From Prochlorococcus sp. MIT 1307 (GTDB lineage: Bacteria > Cyanobacteriota > Cyanobacteriia > PCC-6307 > Cyanobiaceae): a stretch of 64,000 bases of DNA. The notes under the pieces are model-generated. The model worked only from the letters and a program-made list of their open reading frames with translations. It did no database searches and was not told where the DNA came from. The first letter of the stretch is position 1. Each line of letters begins with the position of its first letter. Position numbers and translations under genes: made by a program. Below, piece by piece: positions 9,480-19,696 of this stretch. The stretch lies in assembly GCF_034092395.1 (NCBI RefSeq), contig NZ_CP139301.1, positions 1,798,001-1,862,000 on the forward strand. The letters run 5' to 3'.

Positions 9480-10574
9480 TTAATTTTCTTCAGCCCAAAT
9501 ATATTTAGTTAAGTCTTGTGGGTTTGGATCAGGAGAATTAAGAGCAAAATCGACTGAATCACTTACTTCCGCGTCCACTTCTTTTTCGATAGCTCGAAGT
9601 TCATTACTTTTCGCTAATTCATTAACCTCTAGCTCTTTTTCTAGTTTTTTTAGAGGATCTCTTCTTGCCCAAAACTCTTTTTCTTCCTTTGCACGTAGTT
9701 CATCAGGATCAGCTAGTGAATGGCCACGAAAGCGATAAGTGAGACATTCCAGAAGGGTAGGCCCCTCGCCTGATCTAGCTCGTTCTAATGCACGTTGCGT
9801 TGCTCCTCGCACGGCCATTACATCCATGCCATTGACTTCTTCTCCTTTCATTCCAAATGCATCAGCTTTCCTCCAGATCTCTGGATCACTGGTTGCTCGA
9901 TCATGGGCCATTCCAATAGCCCATTTGTTGTTTTCCACTACAAAGATGATTGGTAGTTTCCAAAGTTGAGCCATGTTTAAACATTCATAGAATTGACCGT
10001 TATTGCAAGTTCCATCGCCAAAAAACGCTGCGGTTACGGAATCACTATTTGTTTCTTTTAGAGCATCTCGTTTATATCGACTAGTGAATGCTGCACCAAG
10101 AGCGACAGGAATTCCTTCTCCAATGAATGCGTAGCCCCCTAACAAGTGATGTTCTTTTGAGAAGAGATGCATTGATCCACCACGTCCTTTGCTACAGCCA
10201 GTTTCTTTGCCAAATAGTTCACTCATGACTTCTCTCGCAGGCACCCCTGCACTTAAGGCGTGTACATGATCTCGATAGGTGCTGCAAAACCAATCATGTT
10301 TTTTTTTCATGGCACCAATAACACCCGAACTAATTGCTTCTTGACCGTTATAAAGATGAACAAAACCAAACATTTTGCCTCGGTAGTACATCTCTGCACA
10401 TTTGTCTTCAAACCGTCTGCCAAGCGTCATGTCCCGGAAGAGTTGCAGACCCACTTCACGGTCTAATTTTGCTGGTGAAGAATTAATTAGATTGCTTAAG
10501 CGCTCTGCGTGTGCTTCTGCCCCTAAAGGACTATTAATTGTTTGATCTGAGGTGGTTGCAGTTGCTTGGCTCAT
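9480..10574 (-). CDS. pdhA: Pyruvate dehydrogenase E1 component, alpha subunit
   Basis: Thiamine-diphosphate-dependent decarboxylation of pyruvate, feeding acetyl-CoA, as a heterotetramer with E1 beta. The TPP-binding motif runs from [12 protein letters not shown] to [11 protein letters not shown] (about residues 178-210). [13 protein letters not shown] near 290 is the conserved loop of E1 alpha. 364 residues is standard for cyanobacteria and plastids. It converges on the sigma gene with a short AT-rich gap. The E3 gene lpdA is at the left edge of the window, not in an operon with it. Confidence 0.96.
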   Translation of the reverse strand: MSQATATTSDQTINSPLGAEAHAERLSNLINSSPAKLDREVGLQLFRDMTLGRRFEDKCAEMYYRGKMFGFVHLYNGQEAISSGVIGAMKKKHDWFCSTYRDHVHALSAGVPAREVMSELFGKETGCSKGRGGSMHLFSKEHHLLGGYAFIGEGIPVALGAAFTSRYKRDALKETNSDSVTAAFFGDGTCNNGQFYECLNMAQLWKLPIIFVVENNKWAIGMAHDRATSDPEIWRKADAFGMKGEEVNGMDVMAVRGATQRALERARSGEGPTLLECLTYRFRGHSLADPDELRAKEEKEFWARRDPLKKLEKELEVNELAKSNELRAIEKEVDAEVSDSVDFALNSPDPNPQDLTKYIWAEEN

Positions 10575-10657
10575 GCCAATTGGCCATCACTATTTGTACG
10601 ACTGTAAGGGCCTGTGGATGAAAAATGGGCAAAACCCCTTCTCATGCCTAGAGTTTG

Positions 10658-12685
10658 ATGCCAATTGCTGCGCAGCGAGTGGAATTGCCGATTGACCATT
10701 TCCGCTTATTAGGAGTTAGTCCCTCTGCTCAAGCTGAGGCAGTGCTTCGCTCCTTCCAATTGCGCTTGGATCGATCCCCTGATCAGGGCTTTACTCATGA
10801 AGTGTTGCTACAAAGAGCTGAACTTTTGCGACTTTCAGCTGATCTCCTTACAGATGGATCACTTCGTGAAGGTTATGAAGCGGCCTTATTGGGGGGAGCC
10901 TCAGGTCTGGAATTTTCTTCAAATAGAGAAGTTGCGGGATTGATTTTGCTTTGGGAGGCAGGCTCCTCGGTTGAGGCTTTTAATCTTGCTCGAAAGGCTT
11001 TACAGCCTCCTCAGGCTCCTGCTCTGGGCAGCGGCAGAGAAGCTGACCTTACTTTGGTAGCAGCTTTGTCTTGTCAAGCTGCGGCTCTTCAGGAGCAAGA
11101 ACAACGGCATTACCAATCATCAGCTGAGATTTTGCAAGAAGGGATTCAGTTGTTGCAGAGGATGGGAAAACTCCCAGAACATAGAAAAACCCTGGAAAAG
11201 GATCTCGAAGCTTTACTCCCATATCGGATTCTTGATTTGGTGAGTAGAGATCTTGGTGACCAAGAGTTTCACCAGGAAGGTTTGCAATTGCTTGATGGCT
11301 TTGTTCGTCAAAGGGGAGGAATAGAGGGGAGCTCCTCCTCTATTGCTAGTGAGGGTCTACAACAATCTGATTTTGTATTGTTTTTTCAGCAGATTCGTAA
11401 GTTTCTTACAGCCCAAGAACAACTAGATCTGTTTATTAGGTGGCAAAAAAGAGGCTCAGCTGAGGCAGGATTCCTAGGGGTTATGGCTTTAGTTGCAGTT
11501 GGCTTTTCTCAAAGAAAACCTGAACGGTTGCAACAAGCCCGAAAGTATTTGAAAAGTCTTGACTTGCCTGGACTAGATAAATTCCCATTAATTGGTTGCA
11601 TGGATCTATTGTTAGCCGATGTAAGTGAAGCAGAAGAGAGGTTTAGAAATAGTTCAGATGAGGGTCTTAAAAGTTGGTTAGAGAGCTATCCAGGCGAAAC
11701 ACTCGCTGCTCTTTGTGATTATTGTCGGGATTGGTTGCGAAGTGATGTTCTTCCTGGATATCGAGATGTAGAAGCTGAGCCGGTTGACCTTGAAGCCTGG
11801 TTTGCAGATAGAGATGTACAGGCCTATGTGGAAAGTATTGAAAGGAAAGGTGCTTTGGGCCTTGCTAAGTCCAGTTTTTCTTTTCTGTCTTCTTTATCTG
11901 GAGAAAAGGTACAAACTGATCCAACTGAAAAGGAGATCGATGTAAATACTGATTTGCCTATGCCTGGTGGATTGCCTGACTACGACGAGGAGTCAGCAAA
12001 ACTTTCTGGCACTAAAAGACGAAGATTATTCAAAAGTCAATTAAAGAACCTTTCAGCTAGTTTAAAGCTATTAGAGAAAAATCCTATTAGAGCTTTCTTT
12101 TCTAATAGTCGGTCAGCTTGTATTGGAGCCTCTTTAGCGGTTGCTTTGATTGCTATAGGAACATCTTTGAAGTTGTTTAATTTACGCACTATCCCTTCAA
12201 CAGAAACTAGTGAGAACAAGCAACTATTATTAAAAGATTCAAATGAATTAACATCAAATTTAAACTCTTCATTAAAGGAACCAGAGATAGAACCTTTAAC
12301 TATCAAAGAACCTAGCTCAAAAGAGGTTCAGGCTCTTATTGAAGTCTGGTTGTCTGGTAAGGCTCGCGTTCTTTCAGGCTCTAGTAGCAAGAGTTTGCCC
12401 ATTGTTGCGCGTAAGTCACTTGTGGAGAGAGTTCAACTTGAAAGGGATAAAGATGAAGCGAAAGAAGAGAGCCAAATTATTAATGCAACTATTACTTCGT
12501 TTAAGTTGGTGTCCCAGACACCTAAGAGAATTGAGGCAAAAGTAAATCTTTCCTATACCGATCAAAGGATTAAATCTTCTGGTGAAATAGTTTCTGAAAC
12601 AACCATTCCATCCTTAAACGTTACCTATATTCTGGGCCGGGAAAAAGAACTCTGGCAGTTGGTGGCTTACTTAAGTGGGAATTAG
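10658..12685 (+). CDS. ftn2: ARC6/Ftn2 (ZipN) cell-division protein
   Basis: Membrane anchor that tethers and stabilises the FtsZ ring in cyanobacteria and plastids. A degenerate J-like domain covers about residues 8-75 (DHFRLLGV then LRLSADLLTD). An alpha-helical middle region follows, one membrane helix lies at about 485-507, and a C-terminal DUF4101/IMS-type domain at about 555-675 is expected in the periplasm. 675 residues is usual. A TTG codon just upstream of the ATG at 10658 extends the frame by one residue; the ATG is the more likely start. Divergent from pdhA. Confidence 0.92.
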   Translation: MPIAAQRVELPIDHFRLLGVSPSAQAEAVLRSFQLRLDRSPDQGFTHEVLLQRAELLRLSADLLTDGSLREGYEAALLGGASGLEFSSNREVAGLILLWEAGSSVEAFNLARKALQPPQAPALGSGREADLTLVAALSCQAAALQEQEQRHYQSSAEILQEGIQLLQRMGKLPEHRKTLEKDLEALLPYRILDLVSRDLGDQEFHQEGLQLLDGFVRQRGGIEGSSSSIASEGLQQSDFVLFFQQIRKFLTAQEQLDLFIRWQKRGSAEAGFLGVMALVAVGFSQRKPERLQQARKYLKSLDLPGLDKFPLIGCMDLLLADVSEAEERFRNSSDEGLKSWLESYPGETLAALCDYCRDWLRSDVLPGYRDVEAEPVDLEAWFADRDVQAYVESIERKGALGLAKSSFSFLSSLSGEKVQTDPTEKEIDVNTDLPMPGGLPDYDEESAKLSGTKRRRLFKSQLKNLSASLKLLEKNPIRAFFSNSRSACIGASLAVALIAIGTSLKLFNLRTIPSTETSENKQLLLKDSNELTSNLNSSLKEPEIEPLTIKEPSSKEVQALIEVWLSGKARVLSGSSSKSLPIVARKSLVERVQLERDKDEAKEESQIINATITSFKLVSQTPKRIEAKVNLSYTDQRIKSSGEIVSETTIPSLNVTYILGREKELWQLVAYLSGN

Positions 12686-12750
12686 ATTTGAATCCTTTCC
12701 CAAAATCACAGTTTTTTTTACAATCAATTTACTTCACCTGATTTTTTTAG

Positions 12751-14199
12751 ATGTTTGATGAGCTTTCAGCCCGCTTTGAAGATGCTATTAAAGGGCTTAG
12801 AGGTGAAAATCAAATTAGTGAGAACAATGTAGATACAGCCCTTAAGCAAGTGCGTCGAGCATTATTAGATGCCGATGTCAGTCTTCCTGTCGTTAAAGAG
12901 TTTGTTGAAGAAGTAAGGCAGAAGGCCATAGGCGCTGAAGTTGTGCGAGGCGTCAATCCTGGACAGAAGTTCATACAAGTTGTTCATGAACAGCTTGTCG
13001 ATGTTATGGGTGGCGCAAATGCGCCTTTGGCCAAAGTTAAAGATGAGCCGACGGTAGTTCTTATGGCTGGATTGCAAGGAGCAGGAAAAACTACTGCTAC
13101 AGCGAAATTAGGTCTTCATCTTAAAGAACAAGGTCGTAGTGCATTGATGGTCGCAGCTGATGTATATAGACCAGCAGCAATAGAGCAATTGCATACTCTC
13201 GGGGCTCAAATTGGGGTAGAGGTTTTCAGTCTTGGTGCTGATTTAAAACCTGAACAGATTGCCGCTGAAGGTCTTGCTAGGGCTCGAGAGGAAGGGATTG
13301 ACACTTTGTTAGTTGACACCGCTGGAAGGCTTCAAATTGATAACGACATGATGGATGAGATGGTTCGAATTCGCTCTGCAGTCGAACCAAGCGAAGTCCT
13401 TCTTGTGGTTGATTCCATGATTGGTCAAGAAGCGGCTGACTTGACAAGGGCTTTTCACGAAAAGGTTGGCATTACTGGAGCTGTTTTGACAAAGCTTGAT
13501 GGGGATTCAAGGGGTGGCGCGGCTCTCTCGATCAGAAAAGTCAGTGGGCAACCCATCAAGTTCATCGGTACTGGGGAAAAGGTCGAGGCATTGCAACCTT
13601 TTCATCCAGAAAGAATGGCAAGTCGCATTCTTGGGATGGGAGATGTATTGACTTTGGTTGAGAAAGCACAGAAAGAGGTTGAGATCGCTGATGCAGAGCT
13701 CATGCAGAAAAAGCTGCAAGAGGCGACCTTTGACTTCTCAGACTTTCTTAAGCAGATGCGTCTGATTAAGCGTATGGGCTCTTTAGGGGGGCTCATGAAG
13801 ATGATTCCTGGAATGAACAAGATTGATGATGGGATGCTCAAAAGTGGAGAGGATCAGCTCAAAAAGGTTGAGGCAATGATTGGTTCAATGACTCCTGTTG
13901 AGCGCACTCAACCTGAGTTGTTAGCTGCTCAACCCTCTCGTCGTAGGCGCCTTGCTGTTGGGAGTGGTCACAGTGCGGCTGAAGTGGACAAGGTTTTGGC
14001 CGACTTTCAGAGAATGCGTGGGTTAATGAAACAGATGTCCAGTGGTGGAGGGATGCCTGGGATGCCTGGGATGCCTGGGATGCCTGGGATGCCTGGCTTG
14101 GGAAGTAATCCTGCTCAAAGTAAGGGAGGACGTAATGTTGGAGGCTCCCCGCGACGCTCGCGCCCACTCAGAAAAAAGAAGGGTTTTGGTGATCTTTGA
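12751..14199 (+). CDS. ffh: Signal recognition particle protein Ffh (SRP54)
   Basis: GTPase that binds signal sequences of nascent membrane proteins and docks with FtsY. The N domain is about residues 1-90. The G domain has GLQGAGKTT (about 107-115), DTAGRLQ (about 188) and TKLDGDSRGGA (about 247). The methionine-rich M domain starts near 310. The tail holds five exact copies of a 9-base repeat giving Met-Pro-Gly units, then a basic C-terminus ending RKKKGFGDL. First gene of an apparent ffh-rpsP-phoH series. Confidence 0.97.
   Translation: MFDELSARFEDAIKGLRGENQISENNVDTALKQVRRALLDADVSLPVVKEFVEEVRQKAIGAEVVRGVNPGQKFIQVVHEQLVDVMGGANAPLAKVKDEPTVVLMAGLQGAGKTTATAKLGLHLKEQGRSALMVAADVYRPAAIEQLHTLGAQIGVEVFSLGADLKPEQIAAEGLARAREEGIDTLLVDTAGRLQIDNDMMDEMVRIRSAVEPSEVLLVVDSMIGQEAADLTRAFHEKVGITGAVLTKLDGDSRGGAALSIRKVSGQPIKFIGTGEKVEALQPFHPERMASRILGMGDVLTLVEKAQKEVEIADAELMQKKLQEATFDFSDFLKQMRLIKRMGSLGGLMKMIPGMNKIDDGMLKSGEDQLKKVEAMIGSMTPVERTQPELLAAQPSRRRRLAVGSGHSAAEVDKVLADFQRMRGLMKQMSSGGGMPGMPGMPGMPGMPGLGSNPAQSKGGRNVGGSPRRSRPLRKKKGFGDL
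14051..14095 (+). repeat. Five tandem copies of a 9-base unit inside ffh
   Basis: The unit GGATGCCTG is repeated five times without change and encodes Gly-Met-Pro units in the methionine-rich C-terminal tail of Ffh. Being a multiple of three, copy-number change keeps the frame. It is likely to vary in length between strains. Confidence 0.95.
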
Positions 14200-14276
14200 C
14201 CCTTAGCAGGCTAATCTGTGCGTTTGGTGAGAGTTAAATCCGCCAATTCAATCAACTTACAAAAAGTTAAGCAAAG

Positions 14277-14636
14277 ATGATCAAGCTCCGCCTAAAGCGG
14301 TTCGGTAAGAAGCGGGAAGCGAGTTTCCGTTTGGTGGTATGTAATAGCACCTCTCGCCGAGACGGACGTCCACTTCAAGAATTAGGTTTTTATAACCCTC
14401 GGACTAAAGAAACAAGGCTTGATACAGAGGCGTTGAGATTGCGACTTAGCCAAGGAGCTCAACCAACAGATGCTGTGCGTTCTCTTTTGGAGAAAGGCGG
14501 ACTTTTAGAAAAAAAGGTTCGTCAAGCAGAAATAATCGGGAAGGCAAAGCAAGAAGAGGCTAGGAAATTGGCAGTTAAAAATGCTGCCAAAGATAAGCAG
14601 CAAGCTGCAGAATCAAATGAAGTTAAAGACTCCTGA
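14277..14636 (+). CDS. rpsP: 30S ribosomal protein S16
   Basis: Small-subunit assembly protein. The N-terminal 80 residues hold the S16 fold, starting [20 protein letters not shown] and including [16 protein letters not shown] charged tail (about 95-119) is an extension often seen in cyanobacteria. 119 residues. It sits 77 bases after ffh and 8 bases before phoH, the same strand order as the signal-recognition and translation genes around it. Confidence 0.97.
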   Translation: MIKLRLKRFGKKREASFRLVVCNSTSRRDGRPLQELGFYNPRTKETRLDTEALRLRLSQGAQPTDAVRSLLEKGGLLEKKVRQAEIIGKAKQEEARKLAVKNAAKDKQQAAESNEVKDS

Positions 14637-14644
14637 TTAAGAAT

Positions 14645-15616
14645 ATGGCCGAAGCTTCCTCTGTTGGTTGCTTCGTGGTTGATCTTCCTGACTCAAACTC
14701 AGCCATAGCGCTGTCTGGGTTGGGGCAAAAAACATTACACCGTTTAGAAGCTCTAACTGGGGCATCTCTAGCTTTGAGGGGCCTACGGCTTGAGATAAGA
14801 GGTCGTTCAGCTCAGGTAGAAAGGGCAACGGCTTTGGTTGAACTAATGCGTCCTTTGTGGACAGAAGGTCAGGCTGTCTCACAAGTTGACTTACAGGCTG
14901 CAATGACTTCTTTAGACACGGGGCGTGGTGCTGCTCATGCAGAATTAAGTGATTTAGTTCTCGCGAGGAGTCAGAGAGGAAATCTCTTAAGGCCTAGAAC
15001 TTTGCGCCAAAAGGTTTATGTAGAAGCTATGGAGCGTCATGATCTGACTTTTGCTATCGGCCCGGCTGGTACAGGTAAAACTTTTCTAGCAACTGTTCTT
15101 GCCGTTCGAATGCTTAGTGCGAGAAAAATAGAGAGAATTATCCTTACCAGGCCTGCAGTTGAGGCGGGAGAAAGACTTGGATTCCTTCCTGGTGATCTAC
15201 AACAGAAGGTTGACCCTTATTTGCGTCCACTTTATGACGCTCTTCATTCATTACTTGGACCTGAGAAAACTGCATTATTGCTTGAGAAAGGGGTAATCGA
15301 AGTTGCTCCTCTTGCTTATATGCGAGGGAGAACTCTTGATGAAGCCTTTGTGATTCTTGATGAAGCTCAAAATACAACTTCTGCCCAGATGCGTATGGTG
15401 CTTACTCGGTTGGGAGAGAGATCAAGAATGGTAGTTACTGGAGATGTCACGCAGGTTGATCTCCCTTCAGGTCAGCTGAGTGGTTTAGTTGAGGCGGCTG
15501 ACTTACTTGAAAAGATTGAAGGGGTATCTGTATGTCGCCTGACTTCTGCCGATGTTGTACGTCATTCACTTGTTCAGCGTGTGGTAGATGCTTATACCAG
15601 GAAGGAAAAGCGTTAG
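14645..15616 (+). CDS. PhoH-like ATPase
   Basis: Cytosolic P-loop ATPase with homology to the helicase core; proposed roles concern RNA metabolism and phosphate stress, but the substrate is not established. An N-terminal nucleic-acid-binding-like region (about residues 15-75) precedes Walker A GPAGTGKTFLA (about 139-149) and Walker B EAFVILDEAQN (about 236-246). 323 residues is typical. It starts 8 bases after rpsP and is probably co-transcribed with it. Confidence 0.92.
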   Translation: MAEASSVGCFVVDLPDSNSAIALSGLGQKTLHRLEALTGASLALRGLRLEIRGRSAQVERATALVELMRPLWTEGQAVSQVDLQAAMTSLDTGRGAAHAELSDLVLARSQRGNLLRPRTLRQKVYVEAMERHDLTFAIGPAGTGKTFLATVLAVRMLSARKIERIILTRPAVEAGERLGFLPGDLQQKVDPYLRPLYDALHSLLGPEKTALLLEKGVIEVAPLAYMRGRTLDEAFVILDEAQNTTSAQMRMVLTRLGERSRMVVTGDVTQVDLPSGQLSGLVEAADLLEKIEGVSVCRLTSADVVRHSLVQRVVDAYTRKEKR

Positions 15617-15693
15617 GGAGATCCGCCCAGTGAATTTAAGCAATTTTATTTTTTTTCTGTCAAAGTAGTTTCTGTTAAGTGACCTGGTTAGTT

Positions 15694-16431
15694 ATGCCAG
15701 CAAGTAGTAATTTTCAGCAGGCTATCCGTGAGGCGCAATCAAGTGCTCTGGTAGGCCCCAACGTCGTAAACAAAGCACTTCCCTATGTAGGGGGTGGAAT
15801 GTTACTTACCGCTGGGGGGGTAATTGGAGGCTTGTCACTTCAAGTCACGAACCCTGCATTGTTTCAACCTCTCTTTATAGCTGCCTTTATAGGCGAGCTG
15901 ATTTTGTTCTTTATGGCCTCAAGCGCGGCCAACAATGCAAACAACAGCAAAGCACTGCCTTTGCTGACGGCTTTTAGCCTCCTAACTGGTTTTACCCTTA
16001 GTGGCATTGTTGGGCTTGCTATTGCGACGGCTGGAATGGGCTCTATTGGCACGGCCGTATTTGCAACTGGAATTACTTTCGTGATTGCCTCGGTTGTAGG
16101 TCGTCGAATGAGTGACAGTGTTGGCCAAGCTCTTAGTGGAGTGGTTGGCTTGGGTTTGATGGGACTGATCATTGCCATGTTGGTTCAGATCATTGGTGGC
16201 CTTTTTGTCCCAGGGATGTTTGGTGGCAGTAGTTTTGAATTGATGATCGCAGGTTTCGGCACTGTTCTTTTTGTTGGCATGTCTTTTGTCGACTTTTATA
16301 CGATGCCTCGCCGGTATAACGATGATCAGTACCTTGCTGGTGCTCTTGGAATGTATCTCACCTATATAAACCTCTTTGTGTTTATATTGCGTTTGATTAT
16401 TGCTCTTCAAGGTGGTGGCCGTAGAGATTGA
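15694..16431 (+). CDS. Bax inhibitor-1/YccA-like integral membrane protein
   Basis: Membrane protein of 245 residues with about seven hydrophobic helices separated by short loops, the pattern of the BI-1/YccA/YbhL family. Family members are linked to calcium leak and to FtsH-mediated membrane quality control; the substrate here is unknown. ATG at 15694 is preferred over an upstream in-frame GTG at 15679. Ends just before a strong terminator. ftsH is in the same window but far away. Confidence 0.82.
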   Translation: MPASSNFQQAIREAQSSALVGPNVVNKALPYVGGGMLLTAGGVIGGLSLQVTNPALFQPLFIAAFIGELILFFMASSAANNANNSKALPLLTAFSLLTGFTLSGIVGLAIATAGMGSIGTAVFATGITFVIASVVGRRMSDSVGQALSGVVGLGLMGLIIAMLVQIIGGLFVPGMFGGSSFELMIAGFGTVLFVGMSFVDFYTMPRRYNDDQYLAGALGMYLTYINLFVFILRLIIALQGGGRRD

Positions 16432-16470
16432 TTTCTCAAAGATTTAACTTTTCTTTTTAGATTTTTTTCA

Positions 16471-16503
16471 ATAGGGGGGCAGATGATGCCCCCCTATTTT
16501 TAT
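16471..16503 (+). terminator. Rho-independent terminator after the BI-1-like gene
   Basis: A perfect 11-bp stem (ATAGGGGGGCA at 16471-16481 with TGCCCCCCTAT at 16487-16497) and a 5-base loop are followed by a T-rich tail. It ends the plus-strand unit and reaches into the last codons of the convergent minus-strand gene. Confidence 0.9.
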
Positions 16504-17036
16504 TGCTCTGCCACTTCATAAACACTTGAAGCTATAGCTAGTTTTTGCTCATTGTCATACCCCCATTTTTCAAGGAATGCAACATCATCTCCCTTCCCAT
16601 GATTTGTTGCATTGAGAAGAGTTTCAAGTCGACTTTTAACCTTTTTTGGGTCAAGTAGGCGCAATAGATCGAGAGACCTTGCAGTCACTCGTTCAGAACA
16701 AGATTGCCTCAGAAAATCTTCTTGACGCTGATGATGTAGCGCCATTGCTGTACTCATTGCCAAATTGCGAACAGTGAGATCTACAATTATTTCTCCTGCG
16801 ATCCTTAGTTGGAGAACTAGAGATTCAGGTAAGCGATCCATGAGGGGACAATCACTAGCGAGGCAAATAACCAAAAATCCTCTTGCGCCATCACGACTGG
16901 CTAAAAGTTCAGCAACCTTGTCTGCAAGGACTTCATCACTTAGTTCGCCTTCTTCCCATGCCTTAGAGCAAAGAAGGCTTAGGTCCATGGCTTCTTCAAA
17001 AGTAGGTTCTTTTTTTTGCATGGCTTTTCGACGCAT
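16500..17036 (-). CDS. Conserved-looking cyanobacterial protein of unknown function
   Basis: 178-residue, mostly alpha-helical soluble protein with no membrane segment, signal peptide or motif I recognise. Acidic N-terminal half (EEAMDLSLLCSKAWEEGE), a central hydrophobic helix, and a C-terminal charged part. It is divergent from era across 37 bases, and its stop lies in the terminator stem of the convergent gene. Sequence complexity and codon use look like a real gene. Start could also be the ATG five codons in (MQKKEPTF). Function unknown. Confidence 0.75.
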   Translation of the reverse strand: MRRKAMQKKEPTFEEAMDLSLLCSKAWEEGELSDEVLADKVAELLASRDGARGFLVICLASDCPLMDRLPESLVLQLRIAGEIIVDLTVRNLAMSTAMALHHQRQEDFLRQSCSERVTARSLDLLRLLDPKKVKSRLETLLNATNHGKGDDVAFLEKWGYDNEQKLAIASSVYEVAEQ

Positions 17037-17073
17037 TTAGCGTCAGGCTATGGGGAAACATTCCAGATAGGAA

Positions 17074-18018
17074 ATGTCTTTGTTAGAGACCACTCCAAAG
17101 AATTTTCGAGCGGGATTTGTAGCTTTAATTGGAAGGCCCAATGTTGGGAAATCAACATTGGTTAATCAGCTTGTCGGTGAGAAGGTTGCAATTACTTCAC
17201 CTGTAGCTCAGACCACTCGTAATCGACTTCGAGCAATCCTGACGACTCCTAGAGCACAGTTAATAATGGTAGATACTCCAGGCATTCATAAACCACACCA
17301 TTTACTTGGGGAAAGATTGGTTAAGAGTGCCAAGGTGACAATTGGGGAGGTTGATGTGGTGTTGCTTCTGTTAGAAGCTTGTCACCCTCCAGGGAGAGGA
17401 GACGCTTTCATCATTAAATTGTTGCGTCAGCAAAAAATCCCTGTTTTAGTCGCTCTGAATAAGTCTGATTTGGTTCCATCTGAAGATTATTTTGAAAGGG
17501 AGCAGTTATATAAGAATTTGCTTGCAGACTCTCCCTGGCCGCTTCATCGTTGTTGCGCAACAAGTGGAGAAGGTTGCAATGAGTTGATAAAAGTCTTGGT
17601 AGATCATTTACCGTTAGGACCACAACTTTATCCTTCTCATATGGTTTCTGATCAACCTGAGAGGGTCCTTTTAGCAGAGTTGATTCGAGAGCAAGTTTTG
17701 CTCCAAACAAGAGAAGAGGTCCCACATAGTGTTGCCGTAATACTTGATCGATTAGAGGAGATTCCAGCTAATAAGAGTAAGAAAAACAATCAAGGGCATA
17801 CAGCTATTTTGGCCACGATTCTAGTGGAACGTAAAAGTCAAAAAGGAATACTTATTGGTAAAGGAGGTTCAATGTTGAAGAGTATTGGTCAGGAAGCGCG
17901 GCTACAAATGCAAACATTGATTAATGGCTCTGTTTATCTAGAACTGTTTGTGAAGGTGGCGCCTGATTGGCGTTGCAAACCAGCCAGATTGGCTGAATTG
18001 GGGTATGAGGTTGATTGA
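17074..18018 (+). CDS. era: GTPase Era
   Basis: Ribosome-assembly GTPase that binds the 3' end of 16S rRNA. G1 GRPNVGKST (about residues 20-28), DTPGIHKP (about 67), NKSD (about 129), and a C-terminal KH domain with [15 protein letters not shown] (about 265-280). 314 residues is standard. It heads a tight plus-strand series: two bases separate its stop from the trmD/ispF start. Confidence 0.97.
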   Translation: MSLLETTPKNFRAGFVALIGRPNVGKSTLVNQLVGEKVAITSPVAQTTRNRLRAILTTPRAQLIMVDTPGIHKPHHLLGERLVKSAKVTIGEVDVVLLLLEACHPPGRGDAFIIKLLRQQKIPVLVALNKSDLVPSEDYFEREQLYKNLLADSPWPLHRCCATSGEGCNELIKVLVDHLPLGPQLYPSHMVSDQPERVLLAELIREQVLLQTREEVPHSVAVILDRLEEIPANKSKKNNQGHTAILATILVERKSQKGILIGKGGSMLKSIGQEARLQMQTLINGSVYLELFVKVAPDWRCKPARLAELGYEVD

Positions 18019-18020
18019 GA

Positions 18021-19244
18021 ATGTCTACTTTTCGTTTCGATGTGATCAGTCTATGTCCGAAAGCCTTCGAGACATTAGATGAGTTAGGCGTAATTAGTAG
18101 AGCATTTTCTTCAAACATAGCTGAGTTGGAGATTCATAACCCTCGTGATTTCACTATTGATCGCTACAGAAAAGTTGATGATGAGCCTTATGGTGGCGGG
18201 GTAGGCATGGTGTTGAAACCAGAACCTGTCTTCGCGGCGTATAAATCAATTCCCCTCAATCGGAAGAGGAGGGTTTTAATGATGTCTCCTCAAGGGAAGC
18301 CTCTTGAACAGAATGATCTACAACGTTGGTCAGCAGATTACGACCAGTTGATAATTCTTTGCGGACATTACGAAGGTTTTGATGAAAGGATAAGGACACT
18401 TGCTGACGAAGAAGTCTCAACAGGTGATTTTGTGCTTACTGGTGGGGAGTTGCCTGCCATGGTTGTGGTTAATGGTGTAGTGCGATTGCTCCCAGGAACC
18501 CTAGGTACTGAGGAATCTTTGTTGGAAGAGAGCCATACTGATTTATTACTTGAACACCCTCAATACACCAGACCAGCAAACTTTCAGGGTATGGAAGTTC
18601 CATATGTTTTGAGGAGTGGAGATCATGGAGCTATTTCAACTTGGAGAGAAAAACAGCGTCAATTAAGAACCAAACAACGTCGTCCAGACCTTTACGTGCG
18701 ATGGCTTGTTAAGCAACAATTGTCACAGTCGACAATTGATGAACTTCTTGGTGATTCTGTGAACAACCGGATTGGCAATGGTTATGACATTCATCGATTA
18801 GTTCCTGAAAGGGCACTAATTCTTGGAGGAGTTAAGCTTGATCACCCTGATGGCTTGGGCCTCGAAGGTCATAGTGATGCAGATGTTCTAGCTCATGCCG
18901 TTACAGATGCTTTGCTTGGGGCTCTTGCTTTAGGTGATATTGGCAAATACTTCCCACCTGAGGACCCTGAATGGGAAGGGGCTGATAGTTTGTTATTGCT
19001 TGAAAAGGTTGTAGCCCTAGTTAGGGACCATGGATGGCAGATTGTGAATGTTGATGCAGTTATCGTTGCTGAACGTCCAAAGCTGAAGCCTTATATAGAT
19101 CTTATGAGACAAAATTTGGCTGAGAGATTAGGTGTTGCATTGCAATCAGTTGGAATTAAGGCAACTACTAATGAGAGACTTGGTCCGGAAGGCCGTGAAG
19201 AGGGTATTAGTAGTCACGCAGTTGCTTTGCTAGAGAGATTATGA
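18021..19244 (+). CDS. trmD: TrmD-IspF single-frame fusion (tRNA m1G37 methyltransferase / MECDP synthase)
   Basis: One uninterrupted 407-residue frame holds two complete enzymes. Residues 1 to about 240 are TrmD, which methylates G37 of tRNA: trefoil-knot SAM site [11 protein letters not shown] and [13 protein letters not shown]. Residues from about 248 are IspF, which makes the 2,4-cyclodiphosphate in the MEP isoprenoid route: metal-binding [27 protein letters not shown] and the C-terminal [15 protein letters not shown]. No stop separates them; the only start-like codon at the junction is GTG 18759, just before RIGNGYDIH, without a clear Shine-Dalgarno. A true fusion, or an internally started ispF after a lost stop, are both possible. 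ATG 18021 is preferred to the upstream TTG. Confidence 0.9.
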   Translation: MSTFRFDVISLCPKAFETLDELGVISRAFSSNIAELEIHNPRDFTIDRYRKVDDEPYGGGVGMVLKPEPVFAAYKSIPLNRKRRVLMMSPQGKPLEQNDLQRWSADYDQLIILCGHYEGFDERIRTLADEEVSTGDFVLTGGELPAMVVVNGVVRLLPGTLGTEESLLEESHTDLLLEHPQYTRPANFQGMEVPYVLRSGDHGAISTWREKQRQLRTKQRRPDLYVRWLVKQQLSQSTIDELLGDSVNNRIGNGYDIHRLVPERALILGGVKLDHPDGLGLEGHSDADVLAHAVTDALLGALALGDIGKYFPPEDPEWEGADSLLLLEKVVALVRDHGWQIVNVDAVIVAERPKLKPYIDLMRQNLAERLGVALQSVGIKATTNERLGPEGREEGISSHAVALLERL

Positions 19245-19696
19245 AAAATTATTTAATTAAAAGTATTCCACTACGGTTTGCTAAAGGTTTAGTTTTACTT
19301 CTTGGAGTCTTGATACTGAACTTTATTAACGCGCAAGAGGCCTATTCAGCAATGTCAAGTAGTTCCAGCCCATCCAATCAAATTATTATTGAGCACCTTC
19401 GACTACATGTTGATGATCAAGATAGGCAGGCTTGGTTGGATGCAGAAAGAGGAAGTTGGGAGCAATGGCTGGATAAAAAGAGAGGTTTTCTTGGTAGAAA
19501 ACTTTTCTGGGACCCTTTAAGAGAAGAAGCGATTGTAATGATCACCTGGGCAAGTTACTCTCAATGGAAAGATATTCCACAAGGAGAAATAGATGCTGTT
19601 CAAGAACGTTTTGAACAGTTAGCTCGTGAGGGTACTGGCAAAGAGAGAGGTAATCCTTTCCCACTTATATATGAAGGTGAACTATTGCCACAGTGA
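19241..19696 (+). CDS. Exported ABM-like cyanobacterial protein (TIGR03792-like)
   Basis: 151 residues: a signal peptide (hydrophobic core about 14-30, then AQEAYSA) and a small domain (about 45-150) with [26 protein letters not shown] and [13 protein letters not shown], the pattern of dimeric alpha/beta-barrel antibiotic-monooxygenase-like proteins. I believe it belongs to the uncharacterised cyanobacterial family TIGR03792; activity unknown. Its ATG overlaps the ispF stop (ATGA) and its stop overlaps the larB start (GTGA), so translation is coupled on both sides. Confidence 0.78.
   Translation: MKNYLIKSIPLRFAKGLVLLLGVLILNFINAQEAYSAMSSSSSPSNQIIIEHLRLHVDDQDRQAWLDAERGSWEQWLDKKRGFLGRKLFWDPLREEAIVMITWASYSQWKDIPQGEIDAVQERFEQLAREGTGKERGNPFPLIYEGELLPQ

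Noticed and set aside
14051-14095. Tandem repeat as a possible CRISPR array
   Set aside because: The units are 9 bases with no spacers and sit inside ffh coding sequence.
13859-14167. Frame with Gln-Ala-Ser repeats opposite ffh
   Set aside because: The repeats are only the reverse reading of the Met-Pro-Gly tandem repeat.
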